A DNA stretch of 64,000 bases. Source: CAZUMW01 sp964621615 (lineage in GTDB: Bacteria; Desulfobacterota; WTBG01; CAIYCZ01; CAIRTM01). The DNA lies in NCBI GenBank assembly GCA_964621615.1, contig CAZUMW010000018.1, forward strand, positions 14,863 through 78,862. The letters are read 5' to 3'. Shown piece by piece: positions 38,841-46,358 of the stretch. The notes beneath the pieces were generated by a model. That model saw nothing but the letters and a program-made list of their open reading frames with translations. It was not told the DNA's origin and did no database searches. Position 1 is the first letter of the stretch; the number at the start of each line of letters is the position of its first letter. The translations under genes and the position numbers were made by a program.

Positions 38841-38926
38841 ATTACTGCATCAAAAAGAGGTTATTTTTCATCTGGACCGTTGCCAAAATAAATGTGTCAG
38901 GTTTAGTCACGATAATGTTGAATTCC
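38841..38926. repeat. Dispersed repeat R1, copy 1 (complete)
   Basis: About 86 bases beginning ATTACTGCATCAAAA, through GTTATTTTTCATCTGGACC and GTTGCCAAAATAAAT, to GTCACGATAATGTTGAATTC. A second full-length copy is at 53532 and two half copies flank the recombinase at 43892 and 44925. No coding capacity is evident. Apart from the terminator and this repeat, 38605-39060 holds nothing I can recognise. Confidence 0.8.
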
Positions 38927-39060
38927 CCGCCGGTTAATGTTACTCGTGGTTATGTGTGACCCTACCTGTGGCTGAAGCAGCACAGATAGTTATCGCAACA
39001 GTGCATTCTGGGGCCAACCGATTTTGTGACGATTATCATTGCAAATATAGAAAAATGTAG

Positions 39061-39087
39061 GGTGGGTGCAACGAAGTGGAACCCACC
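39061..39087. repeat. REP-like hairpin
   Basis: GGTGGGT (39061-39067) and ACCCACC (39081-39087) around the loop GCAACGAAGTGGA form a REP-type palindrome. It sits 15 bases before a RAYT transposase stub, the usual partner of REP elements. Confidence 0.7.
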
Positions 39088-39102
39088 ACAAACAATGCTC
39101 AA

Positions 39103-39243
39103 ATGCCGCAATACCGACGTCATTACCAGAGCGGAGGGACCTATTTTTTCACGGCCGTAACCAAGAGCAACCCCTCCTTTGGGAACAAACACCCAAGCCG
39201 GAACATTAAAATCTTTAAAAAAAGTACGATCCTATTAACCTAA
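39103..39243 (+). pseudogene. Truncated REP-associated tyrosine transposase (RAYT)
   Basis: A 46-codon reading frame starts MPQYRRHYQSGGTYFFTAVT, the characteristic beginning of TnpA-REP (Y1 HUH) transposases, then degenerates after about 20 residues and stops. The catalytic HUH and Tyr regions are missing, so this is a dead remnant. The REP-like hairpin directly upstream supports the identification. Confidence 0.7.
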
Positions 39244-39331
39244 CAACAAATACGTTGATAAAAATCAACTTTTGTGCTTTTCTTCTAGGACAATATAAAA
39301 AGACAAAAACTGTTAACTTGATTCCGAGGTA

Positions 39332-40120
39332 ATGGCCTTGAGCGCAATAGCCAAAGGAGCAATTAAATTATCCTATATACAGACAGCTCCGGGTGAGGAA
39401 CTAAAGATAAAAAGCGCTCTTGAGAAAGCGTGTAAGAATGATGACGCTGAAGTTGAAAATTATTTGTTTTTAAAGGGGCTCGGAAGTTTCGATATTATTC
39501 TCATCTGTCTTGTGAAGGACTTTACTAGCTCCTTGACCAAGGCTGGCCCTATTGACGGAATTTTGAAGTCAAATATCTTATTTTGTTACCCCTACCTACA
39601 AAATCCTCCCCCAACTATTTTCAAACGACTCAAGGGAAAAAATTTTACAGCATTTTGTTCATTAAAAATTAATCCAGAGCTAAAAATTGCTTATCCTGAT
39701 CTTGACTTAAAATTAAGAGAAATCCTTTCAAAAAATTCTAATTGCTCTATCTTGGGTACGCTTGGATGGAATGAGGTGTTGGTTTTAATAAGCGAAAACA
39801 GCCCATACAAAGTACTAGAGACTCTTAACTCTTTCACCAGCTTAGTCTGGCTTTCAAATGGAACAGAGTACACTGGGATTCTCAAGACCTTCTCATTCCT
39901 TGCAGTTAACTACGATATTCTGCCAAAAGATAAAAAAATATTAGATGCGGGTTTTACTTCGACCAAAAAACATATTAATAAAAAATCAAACCTAGAAGAA
40001 TATTTCTTAAACAATTCCGGATCGCCTACTTCTACAATTAACATAACCCTAAAGCCATTATATCACGAAAAAATAAAGGCCTTTTTTAAAGAAAAAAATT
40101 TGCCCATATCAATAATATAG
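39332..40120 (+). CDS. Unrecognised alpha/beta repeat protein, first gene of AT-rich cassette
   Basis: A 262-residue protein of no family I recognise. Two similar units are visible: residues about 10-88, with KLSYIQTAPGEELKIKSALE, GLGSFDIILICLV and ILFCYPYL, and about 108-180, with FCSLKINPELKIAYPDLDLK, LGWNEVLVLISENS and TSLVWLS. Each follows a beta-alpha-beta pattern like ferredoxin-fold ligand-sensing (RAM/Lrp-type) domains; a partial third unit ends the protein. No signal peptide. GAGG precedes the ATG. Near the end the A7 run at 40092-40098 opens a -1 frame that continues for 97 codons into the next gene, so the two may be expressed as one protein of about 739 aa. Base composition is far more AT-rich than the host. 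Confidence 0.75.
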   Translation: MALSAIAKGAIKLSYIQTAPGEELKIKSALEKACKNDDAEVENYLFLKGLGSFDIILICLVKDFTSSLTKAGPIDGILKSNILFCYPYLQNPPPTIFKRLKGKNFTAFCSLKINPELKIAYPDLDLKLREILSKNSNCSILGTLGWNEVLVLISENSPYKVLETLNSFTSLVWLSNGTEYTGILKTFSFLAVNYDILPKDKKILDAGFTSTKKHINKKSNLEEYFLNNSGSPTSTINITLKPLYHEKIKAFFKEKNLPISII

Positions 40121-40380
40121 GCAAGACGGACCTTTCGTTTCAGCCATCCGAAAAAATTTCCTTTAGCCATCTTTTAGCTACATTACTTTTTTTCCGGCAT
40201 AAACACAGAAATAAAATTTTCGAGACAAAGACAGTCATACAGTTTCAACCCGAGACAGTATCAACAGAAACTAAGGAAGCAGAGGAAACTTCTGCAAAAA
40301 AAAGGACTAGAGAAAAACGGTTAAAAATTCCTCGATTTAAGTTTAACTTTAAAAATCTCGAAAATGTCTTTGGCGAGACC

Positions 40381-41550
40381 GTGGCCACTACTTTGGCAAA
40401 TCAGTTCTACACGTTAAATGCACTCATCCAAAACCCTCTTTGTGGCAACGCCTATGCTGCTATGGCAAACTACCCAGAATATATTTTTGTGATTGGCGAA
40501 GAATACAAACGAGCAGGCAAAGCCACTTCGGAGTTCGCACTAAAGGCAAAAGAGATGTTAAGAGTTGGCGCGGAACTTCGTTCCTGTGGAACTTATGAAA
40601 CCATTGAAGAGGTTACGGGTAGATTTTCTGAGTTCAGGGGTGGTTGTCAATTATCTCTGCTGGCAGTTGAGTTCTTGCCTTATTATTTTTTGAAAAAATT
40701 AAAAATTGATTGGTGTGGCTTTATAGTAACGGGAGACCCAAAGTACTATCATTTGAATGAAGTTATAAATGTCCCTACGCGTGCACTCTGGGCGCCAGAG
40801 GAGTGGTGGGCATTGTATCATGAAATTGGTCATGTCTTCCTTAATAACACCCCTGAAATAGTTGACAGAAATGCTCCCGCAATACAAGAGTACCTAACGA
40901 ACAAAAACAATATTGAAAAACAGCTTGAATTTTTAAACGAATTAGCGGCTGAAGTTATCGGCTTTGAGCTAGGCTTTTTTGGCGACTTCGACTTCTTTTT
41001 AAAATTAGTATGGAAACACGTTTCAACAATTGATGCATATCAAAAAAACCATGTGCCTTTACTATACTATGCATTCAGGACATTTTTTGTTGAGCTGTTT
41101 GAAGCCCATTTCAGAAAGGCTCCATCCATAAATAAAGTTTCAAAAGACGATTTTCTTGATTTTGATTTTATGTATGACAGTTTTCTGAAACACTTAATCC
41201 GCATTGAAAAAATTGATAGTAAAATTTCATTTCCAGACAAAGCGTTGATTGCAGCAGAACACCATAAAACATTTGTAGAACTTTATCCATATGCAAAACA
41301 TTTGTTTAAATGGATTAAAGGCCTCCCCTTGCTTCCAAAGAAAGCAACGCTAACCTGTAATAATACAAAGGAGGTAACGGCAAGCCTTAAGAAAGGGGAA
41401 ATATGGTTAAAAGAAATCGATTCTCCTGAAGCTATTTTATTTGAGCTCTTCAGTAGAAAGACACCTCTGCCATTTAAAACACAGATGGCAACAGTATTAA
41501 CGTTCTGGAATCAGCAAATGAAGATCTTTAAAAAGAGGTTAGAATGTTAA
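40381..41550 (+). CDS. HEIGH-motif zinc metallopeptidase-like protein
   Basis: At least 389 residues from GTG 40381. The motif EWWALYHEIGHVFLNN (His147, Glu148, His151) is a gluzincin-type HExxH site, and NELAAEVIGFELG 35-45 residues later could supply the third ligand. The rest is not recognised. The same frame is open upstream to 40090 with no ATG, GTG or TTG, and the extra 97 codons look protein-like (charged linker AEETSAKKRTREKRLK). The true N-terminus is therefore probably reached by frameshifting from the previous gene, or lost by an indel. It overlaps the next gene by seven bases. Peptidase activity is inferred from the motif only. Confidence 0.75.
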   Translation: MATTLANQFYTLNALIQNPLCGNAYAAMANYPEYIFVIGEEYKRAGKATSEFALKAKEMLRVGAELRSCGTYETIEEVTGRFSEFRGGCQLSLLAVEFLPYYFLKKLKIDWCGFIVTGDPKYYHLNEVINVPTRALWAPEEWWALYHEIGHVFLNNTPEIVDRNAPAIQEYLTNKNNIEKQLEFLNELAAEVIGFELGFFGDFDFFLKLVWKHVSTIDAYQKNHVPLLYYAFRTFFVELFEAHFRKAPSINKVSKDDFLDFDFMYDSFLKHLIRIEKIDSKISFPDKALIAAEHHKTFVELYPYAKHLFKWIKGLPLLPKKATLTCNNTKEVTASLKKGEIWLKEIDSPEAILFELFSRKTPLPFKTQMATVLTFWNQQMKIFKKRLEC

Positions 41551-42785
41551 TAAGCAATGATGCGTTTCCGATACTGACTTCACAAACGCTAAACATAGAA
41601 GCTGAAAAAGAATTAATTAAACAAATTATAAACGGTTCTTTTTTTAAGGGAAATTTTGTTCAGAGAAGGCTGGGTTTATATGCTTACATAGAGGAAGCAG
41701 AAAAGGACCTTCTTATTTTGGAGTTGATGGAACACTACTGGAATACAGCAGGTTCAAAAAAACTATTCACATCATTTAGAGATTTTGATGTTGTTCTTAC
41801 TATTTTAGGCAAAAAGGGCCACTTTATTCATCAGTTTGAGGTTTTTTTGTTGGGTTGCTTTTTAATAAAAATTTTGACCCGTTTTTCTCCATCATTATTT
41901 GAATCAACCTTTGCCAACCAAAATCATTTATTTTATGGCTGGCTTTACGCCTCAACAGCGCATGACTTTGGTTATCCACTACAATTAGCTGAAAAATTAA
42001 GTGACAAATTTGCCGGTTTATATAAAAAATTACACATAAGGGGTATTTCCAAAGAATACGAAAAAATATGCAAGGACTACTCTCTCAGTTCTGAAAAGGC
42101 TTTATTTCAAACTAAAATTTGGAATCCTTCTAAAAAAAAGTGGCAGCAATATGATACTGAAAATTTTTTATTTGAAGGTATAAAGCTTTCTCTTAACAAC
42201 GATGAAAAAGCCTCAAAAGAAGTTAGTGATATATTAAAAGAAAAAAACAATCATGGATATACAAGTGCCCTAATTCTTTGCCGTAGTTACCTTTCATTTT
42301 TGTCGAAAGCAAATAAGGGAGGGTTGTCTTCTCAAAGATGGCGGGTTAAGGCCCTACAATTAGCTGCTGCTGCTATAGCGCTCCATGCCATACCATCAGA
42401 ACAAAAAAAATACTTAAAAAAAATAAATTTTAATGCAAACCCTTTGGCTTATTTGCTGTTTATCATTGATAGCCTTCAAGAATGGAACCGAGCAATCAGT
42501 CCAAGCGTTAAATGGCCTAATCGATCACGCAAGCCAAAACATGAGTGGCCAGCTTATCATCTTGCCTCTTTTAATGTCCTAGAAAAATCATTAGAGTTTA
42601 GATACATCGTTTTACATGAAAAGTGGTCAGCAAACTTGAAAAACAAAACATTGGAAGCCATAAAAGAAAAAGCCCTGCGGATAAAATGTCCCTCTGGGCC
42701 ATCACCTTCACTTGGCTTCACTATTATAATAAGTTTTTATTCAAGCAATAATTCTATACTTGATAAAACATGGCTCAGGATTTAA
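41544..42785 (+). CDS. HD-domain phosphohydrolase-like protein
   Basis: A 413-residue protein with the spaced metal ligands of an HD domain: His96 in GHFIHQFEVFLLG, His140-Asp141 in STAHDFGYPL, His237 in NNHGYTSALIL, His281 in AAIALHAIP and Asp309 in LLFIIDSLQEWNR. The DxLQEWxR ending recurs in HD proteins acting on nucleotides or cyclic nucleotides. No partner domain is visible. The start codon overlaps the end of the metallopeptidase gene (ATGTTAA), indicating coupled translation. It ends at a bidirectional terminator. Substrate unknown. Confidence 0.75.
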   Translation: MLISNDAFPILTSQTLNIEAEKELIKQIINGSFFKGNFVQRRLGLYAYIEEAEKDLLILELMEHYWNTAGSKKLFTSFRDFDVVLTILGKKGHFIHQFEVFLLGCFLIKILTRFSPSLFESTFANQNHLFYGWLYASTAHDFGYPLQLAEKLSDKFAGLYKKLHIRGISKEYEKICKDYSLSSEKALFQTKIWNPSKKKWQQYDTENFLFEGIKLSLNNDEKASKEVSDILKEKNNHGYTSALILCRSYLSFLSKANKGGLSSQRWRVKALQLAAAAIALHAIPSEQKKYLKKINFNANPLAYLLFIIDSLQEWNRAISPSVKWPNRSRKPKHEWPAYHLASFNVLEKSLEFRYIVLHEKWSANLKNKTLEAIKEKALRIKCPSGPSPSLGFTIIISFYSSNNSILDKTWLRI

Positions 42786-42793
42786 TATAAAAA

Positions 42794-42836
42794 AACACCG
42801 CCCTAAAGAAACAAGAGAGCGGTGTTTTTTGTTTTT
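42794..42836. terminator. Bidirectional terminator closing the AT-rich cassette
   Basis: AACACCGC (42794-42801) and GCGGTGTT (42819-42826) form a stem with A-rich sequence before and T6 after. It separates the HD-domain gene from the convergent small gene at 42851-43057. Confidence 0.85.
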
Positions 42837-42850
42837 TCAATTACTTCTAT

Positions 42851-43057
42851 TTATCGAGAAAGATAGGTTCCCTTTTTACGTGAACGACGAGAGTCAGTTA
42901 TAATATTTGCTGCATCGACAAGATCTTCCCTACCGTCAAAACAATCTGGATCAAGAGAAGCCATCCCATAAGCGCCAACGACCACATTTCTTGCATTTAT
43001 TGACAATGTGGTTAGGTTCGCTCTTTTTGCCTTTCGGGCCATTTTTTTTGAACGCAT
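42851..43057 (-). CDS. Small basic hypothetical protein
   Basis: A 68-residue protein, MRSKKMARKAKRAN at the start, then a short conserved-looking middle (NARNVVVGAYGMASLDPDCFDGREDLVDAANII) and a basic tail. An AAAGGAG ribosome site seven bases before the ATG supports real translation. It converges on the three-gene cassette and shares its terminator. Function unknown; size, basic ends and place would suit an antitoxin or regulator, but nothing proves this. Confidence 0.6.
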   Translation of the reverse strand: MRSKKMARKAKRANLTTLSINARNVVVGAYGMASLDPDCFDGREDLVDAANIITDSRRSRKKGTYLSR

Positions 43058-43111
43058 GAACGTTCTCCTTTCGATTGTACCTTATTAGTTCACAGTAGGT
43101 TCGTTTAGTCT

Positions 43112-43345
43112 TTGGAAGGCGAATTACTTATAAATATTCTCAAGCTAATCTCTTGTCCCTACCTTCTAAGGATAACTACTTTAGCTTTTTTTTCAAGCTC
43201 TCTCAAAAAAAGTCTTGACAAAAATGATTTTTTAGTCCTCATTTTTTTGTCATTTATCTTGATAATATCGACTTTAGCTCTTTTTTACAAGAAAATAATA
43301 AAGAACTTGACAAAAAAAAATGGCCTTATAAATACGCTTAAATAA
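43112..43345 (+). CDS. Possible small membrane protein
   Basis: A 77-codon frame starting at TTG with two hydrophobic stretches (ILKLISCPYLLRITTLAFF and FLVLIFLSFILIISTLALFY) and a basic end. No ribosome site is apparent and the AT-rich context makes hydrophobic frames arise by chance, so this is doubtful. From here to 44017 (about 670 bases) I see only repeats and a gene stub, listed separately. Confidence 0.25.
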   Translation: MEGELLINILKLISCPYLLRITTLAFFSSSLKKSLDKNDFLVLIFLSFILIISTLALFYKKIIKNLTKKNGLINTLK

Positions 43346-43580
43346 TATATGCAAATTTTATGCCGCCAAAGACTTTTCTTTGATTGCCTTCCTCTCTCCC
43401 TATATTTGTATCGTGCAAAATATGGCAATCTTTATAAAATAATCTAATGTCATTAAAATAAATCAAAAAAATTCTGCTACGCTATGTATCACTCCAACAG
43501 TAAAAATCGTCGCCACAGAAGGCCAATAGAGGATTATAACCTAAACCGTCTCTTAGCTATCTGCTACATCTGTCCACTTT

Positions 43581-43645
43581 TTTGATAGAGAACTTGCTTT
43601 GAGATGGAAAAAGTATAGCGGCAATGCGGTTGTGTGTCAATTTGA
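43581..43645. repeat. 64-bp direct repeat D, copy A
   Basis: The segment from TTTGATAGAGAACTTGC to TGTGTGTCAATTTGA is repeated at 45792-45855 in the same orientation with about nine differences. The two copies enclose the recombinase, an R1 repeat pair and higBA, about 2.2 kb. Confidence 0.8.
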
Positions 43646-43714
43646 ATGATCTCACAACATATTGGGCTGAGCCTCAAGTAATAATATCGATGGGGGGGCA
43701 GTGACAGGGGCTAC

Positions 43715-43795
43715 ATGACGGAAAACTCCATCATTCGTCTGAGTTCTTACCGGCGGCTCAATTATCAGCAGATATATGCAAAATCGGCATTTTGA
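43715..43795 (+). pseudogene. Possible stub of a Rex-type repressor gene
   Basis: A 26-codon frame, MTENSIIRLSSYRRLNYQ followed shortly by a stop, resembles the beginning of the redox-sensing repressor Rex (typical start: SIIRLSRYRxxL). It is cut off within the DNA-binding domain. The match is short and from memory. Confidence 0.3.
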
Positions 43796-43891
43796 AGATT
43801 ATGTGCCATAATCCGCTCTCCAGATGGCCCCCCCCCCATTTATTCAGATATTTCCTGCTAACATTAAAAATCCCCCACCTCAAAATATCAG

Positions 43892-43930
43892 ATTACTGCA
43901 TCAAAAACGAAGTTATTTTTCATCTCTCTG
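43892..43930. repeat. Dispersed repeat R1, left half
   Basis: ATTACTGCATCAAAA, four variable bases, then GTTATTTTTCATCT match the first half of R1 copies 1 and 3. The match stops after CATCT. The missing right-hand part reappears at 44925, beyond the recombinase. Confidence 0.75.
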
Positions 43931-44048
43931 GTAAATGCATTCTTGACCACATCTGTTTCACAACCTATCTTCTCGACGAACCTTTTTTTCAATAATATTT
44001 TACGGAAGGAGTATATTATGGAAACGCTAAAAGCAGTGCAGTATTGTC

Positions 44049-44855
44049 TTGATTACCACAAGGCCAATTCAAAAAAAACACACAGTAATTGCCTACCAGC
44101 AGGTGCTTCTCAAGTTCGGCGACCAGTTTGCTGAAGAAGACATTGCATCTGTTACCACCGAAGAAATTCTCTCATTTTTAACCACTCTGAACGAAAACAA
44201 TAAGCAATCAACCAGGCGCCAACGCTACGTACTCCTCAGTTCCTTTTTTAGGTTCATTCGAAATACTTTTAATGAAAAGCTGCCTAACCCGTGTGATTCA
44301 CCGGTAATGAAAAAAATATTCCGGTATAAGTCGTCAACTCCCTGGTCTATTCTGGATAAAGATGTTGTAGATGAAATAATATTCAAAACGCCTTCAAAAA
44401 GAAATCGGCTCATACTGGAACTGATAGCCCGTGGGGGTATGCGGATCGGTGAAGTGCTTGAAATCATCCCTTCAGATATCCAGGATCAGAAAATTCTTCT
44501 GCATAATCCAAAAAGCGGACGGGAATCGGAAACCGTTTTTATCCCGCAGAAAATCGCTGAACGGCTGAAAGACTACATCCGGGAAAAGAAAATCGGGACC
44601 CAGGAGCGGGTTTTTCCCATAGGATATGCCGGTGCACGGGCTATGGTGAAGAAATCAGGCGAGCTTGCCGGTGTTAAGTTAAGGCCTCATGATATGAGAC
44701 GCCACGCAGCCACATTTGCTTCACGCGGCGGAACCCCCATTGAAATAATCAGCAAAGTGATTCTCCGCCATGCAAATTTATCCACAACACAACGATATCT
44801 GGGAAAAGTTACCGATTCAGAGGCTGTGCGTTGGATTGAAAATCTATACGGCTAA
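44049..44855 (+). CDS. Tyrosine recombinase, apparently frameshifted
   Basis: The 268-codon frame carries a SAM-like N-terminal core-binding domain and a complete catalytic domain: Arg in ARGGMRIGEVLE, Lys in HNPKSGRESE, HDMRR in LRPHDMRRHAATF, and His plus Tyr in VILRHANLSTTQRYLG. The natural start is ATG 44018 (METLKAVQYCLDYHKANSKK) with AAGGAG upstream, but that frame departs at the A8 run 44071-44078; one A fewer would join the two parts exactly. It is thus a recent pseudogene, a slippage-regulated gene, or a sequencing error. It sits between two halves of repeat R1, so it may move itself or small cassettes. Confidence 0.8.
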   Translation: MITTRPIQKKHTVIAYQQVLLKFGDQFAEEDIASVTTEEILSFLTTLNENNKQSTRRQRYVLLSSFFRFIRNTFNEKLPNPCDSPVMKKIFRYKSSTPWSILDKDVVDEIIFKTPSKRNRLILELIARGGMRIGEVLEIIPSDIQDQKILLHNPKSGRESETVFIPQKIAERLKDYIREKKIGTQERVFPIGYAGARAMVKKSGELAGVKLRPHDMRRHAATFASRGGTPIEIISKVILRHANLSTTQRYLGKVTDSEAVRWIENLYG

Positions 44856-44866
44856 GGAAAAGCTAC

Positions 44867-44905
44867 ACCGGGGTAAAATCTATCATGGGTTCTGCCCCGG
44901 TATTT
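44867..44905 (+). terminator. Probable terminator after the recombinase
   Basis: ACCGGGG (44867-44873) pairs with CCCCGGT (44895-44901), followed by an AT-rich run with few consecutive Ts. It starts 12 bases after the recombinase stop. Confidence 0.5.
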
Positions 44906-44924
44906 AAAAAAATGAATTTTTTTT

Positions 44925-44945
44925 GTCACGATAATGTTGAATTTT
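44925..44945. repeat. Dispersed repeat R1, right half
   Basis: GTCACGATAATGTTGAATT is identical to the end of R1 copy 1. Together with the left half at 43892 it brackets the recombinase gene. Between here and higB (45172) I see only a 27-codon frame at 45085-45168 without recognisable meaning. Confidence 0.7.
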
Positions 44946-45171
44946 GAGGTTTTTTGTATTCCTCCTGCTAATATGATATTTTGCTGGGATAAGGCTGTTA
45001 GGTATATTTATCGCGAAACTGAATTTTTTCAGGGTCCCGATGTGCTCAGTTTGTCATGAGCAATGTTATAGAATGCAAGCATAGGTGCAGGGCTATATAT
45101 TCCTTGAAAACGGTAAGGCCTACGCGGAATTTGAGCTTGTCAAATATATAAAAACTTATATAATTTAAGTT

Positions 45172-45498
45172 ATGGTCATGAAGCCTCTAAAATTCGTTGG
45201 ATCGAGCTTGGATGATCTTCGTAATTTTCCTGATGAGGCTCGCCGCGCAGCAGGTTTCGAACTTCGAGCGGTTCAGGGCGGCGTTGATCCCAGCGACTGG
45301 AAAGCCATGCCGTCTGTGGGAAGAGGTGTACGGGAAATCAGGATTCATGTGCTGGGCGAGTGGAGGGTGCTGTATGTGGCACAAAAGCGTGAAGCGATCT
45401 ACGTGCTGCACGCTTTTCAGAAAAAGAGCCGGAAAACAAGCCGGCAGGACATTGAACTTGCCCGGCAAAGGTATAAGAACATGGGAGGCAAAACATGA
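45172..45498 (+). CDS. higB: HigB-type toxin (RelE superfamily, phage Gp49-like)
   Basis: A 108-residue ribosome-dependent mRNA endonuclease toxin. Characteristic segments are FVGSSLDDLRNFPDEARRAAGFEL, WKAMPSVGRGVREIRIH, EWRVLYVAQKREAIYVLHAFQKKSRKT and the closing DIELARQRYKNM. The ATG pair MVM makes the exact start uncertain by two codons. Its stop overlaps the antitoxin start (ATGA), and toxin-first order is the higBA arrangement. Confidence 0.9.
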   Translation: MVMKPLKFVGSSLDDLRNFPDEARRAAGFELRAVQGGVDPSDWKAMPSVGRGVREIRIHVLGEWRVLYVAQKREAIYVLHAFQKKSRKTSRQDIELARQRYKNMGGKT

Positions 45499-45779
45499 GT
45501 GAAGACATTTTTGAATCATACGGCAATGTGTTCACTGACCTCGGCTATCCCCCGGAGGAAGCCGCAATCCTTCAAATGCGCGCCGACCTTATGGTCCACC
45601 TGCGTACGTTCATCAAGAGCAAACGTCTTACGCAAACCCGGGCCGCTGAGATGCTCGGCGTGAGCCAGTCCCGCATTTCCGACCTGACAAAGGGAAAATG
45701 GGAAAAGTTTAGCCTTGAAATGCTGATCGCTCTGGCGACGCGGGCAGGCATGCATGTGACGCTTGAGACAGCGGCATAG
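45495..45779 (+). CDS. higA: HigA-type XRE antitoxin
   Basis: A 94-residue helix-turn-helix antitoxin that neutralises HigB and represses the operon. The HTH is LTQTRAAEMLGVSQSRISDLTKGK (about residues 44-67), followed by FSLEMLIALATRAGMHVTLE. The four-base overlap with higB ensures coupled translation. Such pairs stabilise mobile DNA or act in phage defence; repeat copy B follows 12 bases later. Confidence 0.9.
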   Translation: MSEDIFESYGNVFTDLGYPPEEAAILQMRADLMVHLRTFIKSKRLTQTRAAEMLGVSQSRISDLTKGKWEKFSLEMLIALATRAGMHVTLETAA

Positions 45780-45791
45780 TTTGATATTTGA

Positions 45792-45855
45792 TTTGATAAG
45801 AACTTGCTTTGGGATGAAAAAAGTAAAGCGGAAATGCGATTGTGTGTCAATTTGA
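45792..45855. repeat. 64-bp direct repeat D, copy B
   Basis: Same-orientation partner of 43581-43645, from TTTGATAAGAACTTGC to TGTGTGTCAATTTGA. It begins just after the higA stop. The following 45856-46358 has no convincing gene; a 62-codon frame at 45842-46030 overlaps the repeat and is probably chance. Confidence 0.8.
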
Positions 45856-46146
45856 GGAATTAAAAGGGACATCCTATAGTGCTCCTGTCAAGCAAAAAAA
45901 TTTTTGCAATTTCGTTTTTAATATGATACTGGACTATTACGAATCCGCTGTTTATTCAATCGAAAAGCCCAAGATTTCCGAAAAGCAGAAACCAAAAAAG
46001 CTGGAGTTACAATCTGCAAAACCGCGATGACCGCTGGGCTGCTGCTTTCACGTCTTTAACATTTCTACTGCTTCTTTACACTCTGTGCTGTTCTAAGCTT
46101 TTTCCCCTGTGAGCTATTCTCTGTCCGCCTGTTACTAAGTCCTGTG

Positions 46147-46194
46147 TTTGACGTCAATTATTTTTACCGGGTGGGAATTCTTATTCTCGCTCAT
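46147..46194. repeat. IS-end-like repeat, copy 1
   Basis: TTTGACGTCAATTATTT, a few bases, then GGTGGGAATTCTTATTCTCG recur in inverted orientation at 62445-62488. The motif GTGGGAATTCTCATTATCGCT is reminiscent of internal repeats at IS21-type ends, but no istA/istB is present, so only remnants are left. Confidence 0.5.
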
Positions 46195-46358
46195 CAATCC
46201 GGCAAACAGCTTGAGTTACTATTTTATAATAAGGTATAGGCCAAAGGCTCTATATGACAAATAAAGGATACCAAATATAAATAATGTCACCTTTTATGTT
46301 TAAGCATAATAAAGAGTCTGTTTGAAAATAAAACAATACACAAAAAAAGGAGGAAAAA

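Noticed and set aside
38528..44855. Integrative element using tRNA-Arg as attachment site
   Set aside because: A recombinase lies downstream, but no second copy of the tRNA 3' end was found in the window, and the recombinase is 5.5 kb away behind other repeats.
45842..46030. 62-codon frame after higBA
   Set aside because: Begins inside the direct repeat, has no ribosome site and no recognisable motif.
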